From Desulfobacterales bacterium (GTDB lineage Bacteria > Desulfobacterota > DSM-4660 > Desulfatiglandales > Desulfatiglandaceae): a stretch of DNA of 5,933 nt. The DNA lies in contig JAKLQB010000068.1 in the NCBI GenBank assembly GCA_022013615.1, forward strand, positions 1 to 5,933, in the 5' to 3' direction. The notes beneath the pieces were generated by a model. It ran no database searches. It was given only the letters and a program-made list of their open reading frames with translations, and was not told the DNA's origin. Below, in pieces: positions 5,782 through 5,933 of the stretch; positions within the stretch are counted from its first letter, which is position 1; every line of letters begins with the position of its first letter. Position numbers and translations under genes: made by a program.

Positions 5782-5933
5782 ATGAAAATCTGTGCTGTTA
5801 TCCCGGCCTTTAATAGTGAGGCCACTATTTCTGAGATTGTTGAGAAAACGCGACGCCAGATTGACCACGTTGTAATTGTGGATGACGGCTCCACAGATGA
5901 AACAGCACGCCTGGCAGAAAATACAGGAGCACA
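5782..5933 (+). CDS. Family 2 glycosyltransferase, N-terminal fragment (runs off right edge)
   Basis: The 50 visible codons read MKICAVIPAFNSEATI followed by VVIVDDGSTDETARLAENTGA, the start of a GT-A fold. IPAFN is the first strand and nucleotide-binding loop. VDDGSTD contributes the first conserved aspartates that contact the nucleotide sugar. This pattern is typical of dolichyl-phosphate-mannose-synthase-like and related GT2 enzymes that put a sugar on a lipid carrier or lipid. ATG 5782 is the only start in frame after the stop at 5770-5772. Its own Shine-Dalgarno is weak (GAGA at 5771-5774). A stronger AGGAG at 5755-5759 is better placed for the out-of-frame ATG 5769. It follows the thioesterase by 19 bases and is probably in the same operon. 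Donor and acceptor are unknown because the rest is missing. Confidence 0.88.
   Translation, partial: MKICAVIPAFNSEATISEIVEKTRRQIDHVVIVDDGSTDETARLAENTGA

Overview
The window looks like chromosomal DNA of a Gram-negative bacterium with moderate GC content. The mix of genes recalls Desulfobacterota (former Deltaproteobacteria) and related environmental lineages: an XrtA/PEP-CTERM-type deacetylase, an MMPL/RND exporter, a stand-alone ACP and a hot-dog thioesterase. This assignment is an inference from gene content only. There is no rRNA, tRNA, insertion sequence, CRISPR array or phage gene, and coding density is very high.

The layout is two divergent gene sets that share one 140-base intergenic region (4127-4266). 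Leftward (minus strand), in transcription order, are an ATP-grasp ligase-like protein (4126-2948), a NodB-type polysaccharide deacetylase with an XrtA-style C-terminus (2951-2112, ATGA overlap), a small multi-pass membrane protein resembling the small multidrug export family (2092-1568), a radical SAM protein with a SPASM/twitch-like cysteine tail (1527-157), and the first 46 codons of an MMPL/RND-type exporter that runs off the left edge (138-1). Rightward (plus strand) are a FabG-type 3-oxoacyl-ACP reductase (4267-5007), an acyl carrier protein starting at TTG (5049-5333), a 4HBT hot-dog thioesterase starting at GTG (5337-5762), and the first 50 codons of a family 2 glycosyltransferase that runs off the right edge (from 5782).

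Taken together the genes suggest a dedicated biosynthetic locus. An ACP-bound acyl or polyketide-like chain would be reduced by the ketoreductase and released or edited by the thioesterase. It would then be joined to a sugar or amino compound by the glycosyltransferase, ATP-grasp enzyme and deacetylase, modified by the radical SAM enzyme, and exported by the MMPL protein. The ketoreductase, ACP, thioesterase, GT2 and MMPL subset is reminiscent of aryl-polyene-type clusters. The ATP-grasp, deacetylase, membrane protein and radical SAM subset is not part of the aryl-polyene gene set as I know it. No ketosynthase, dehydratase or acyl-activating enzyme lies inside the window, so the product cannot be named. 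The pathway is an inference, while the individual family calls are well supported by motifs.
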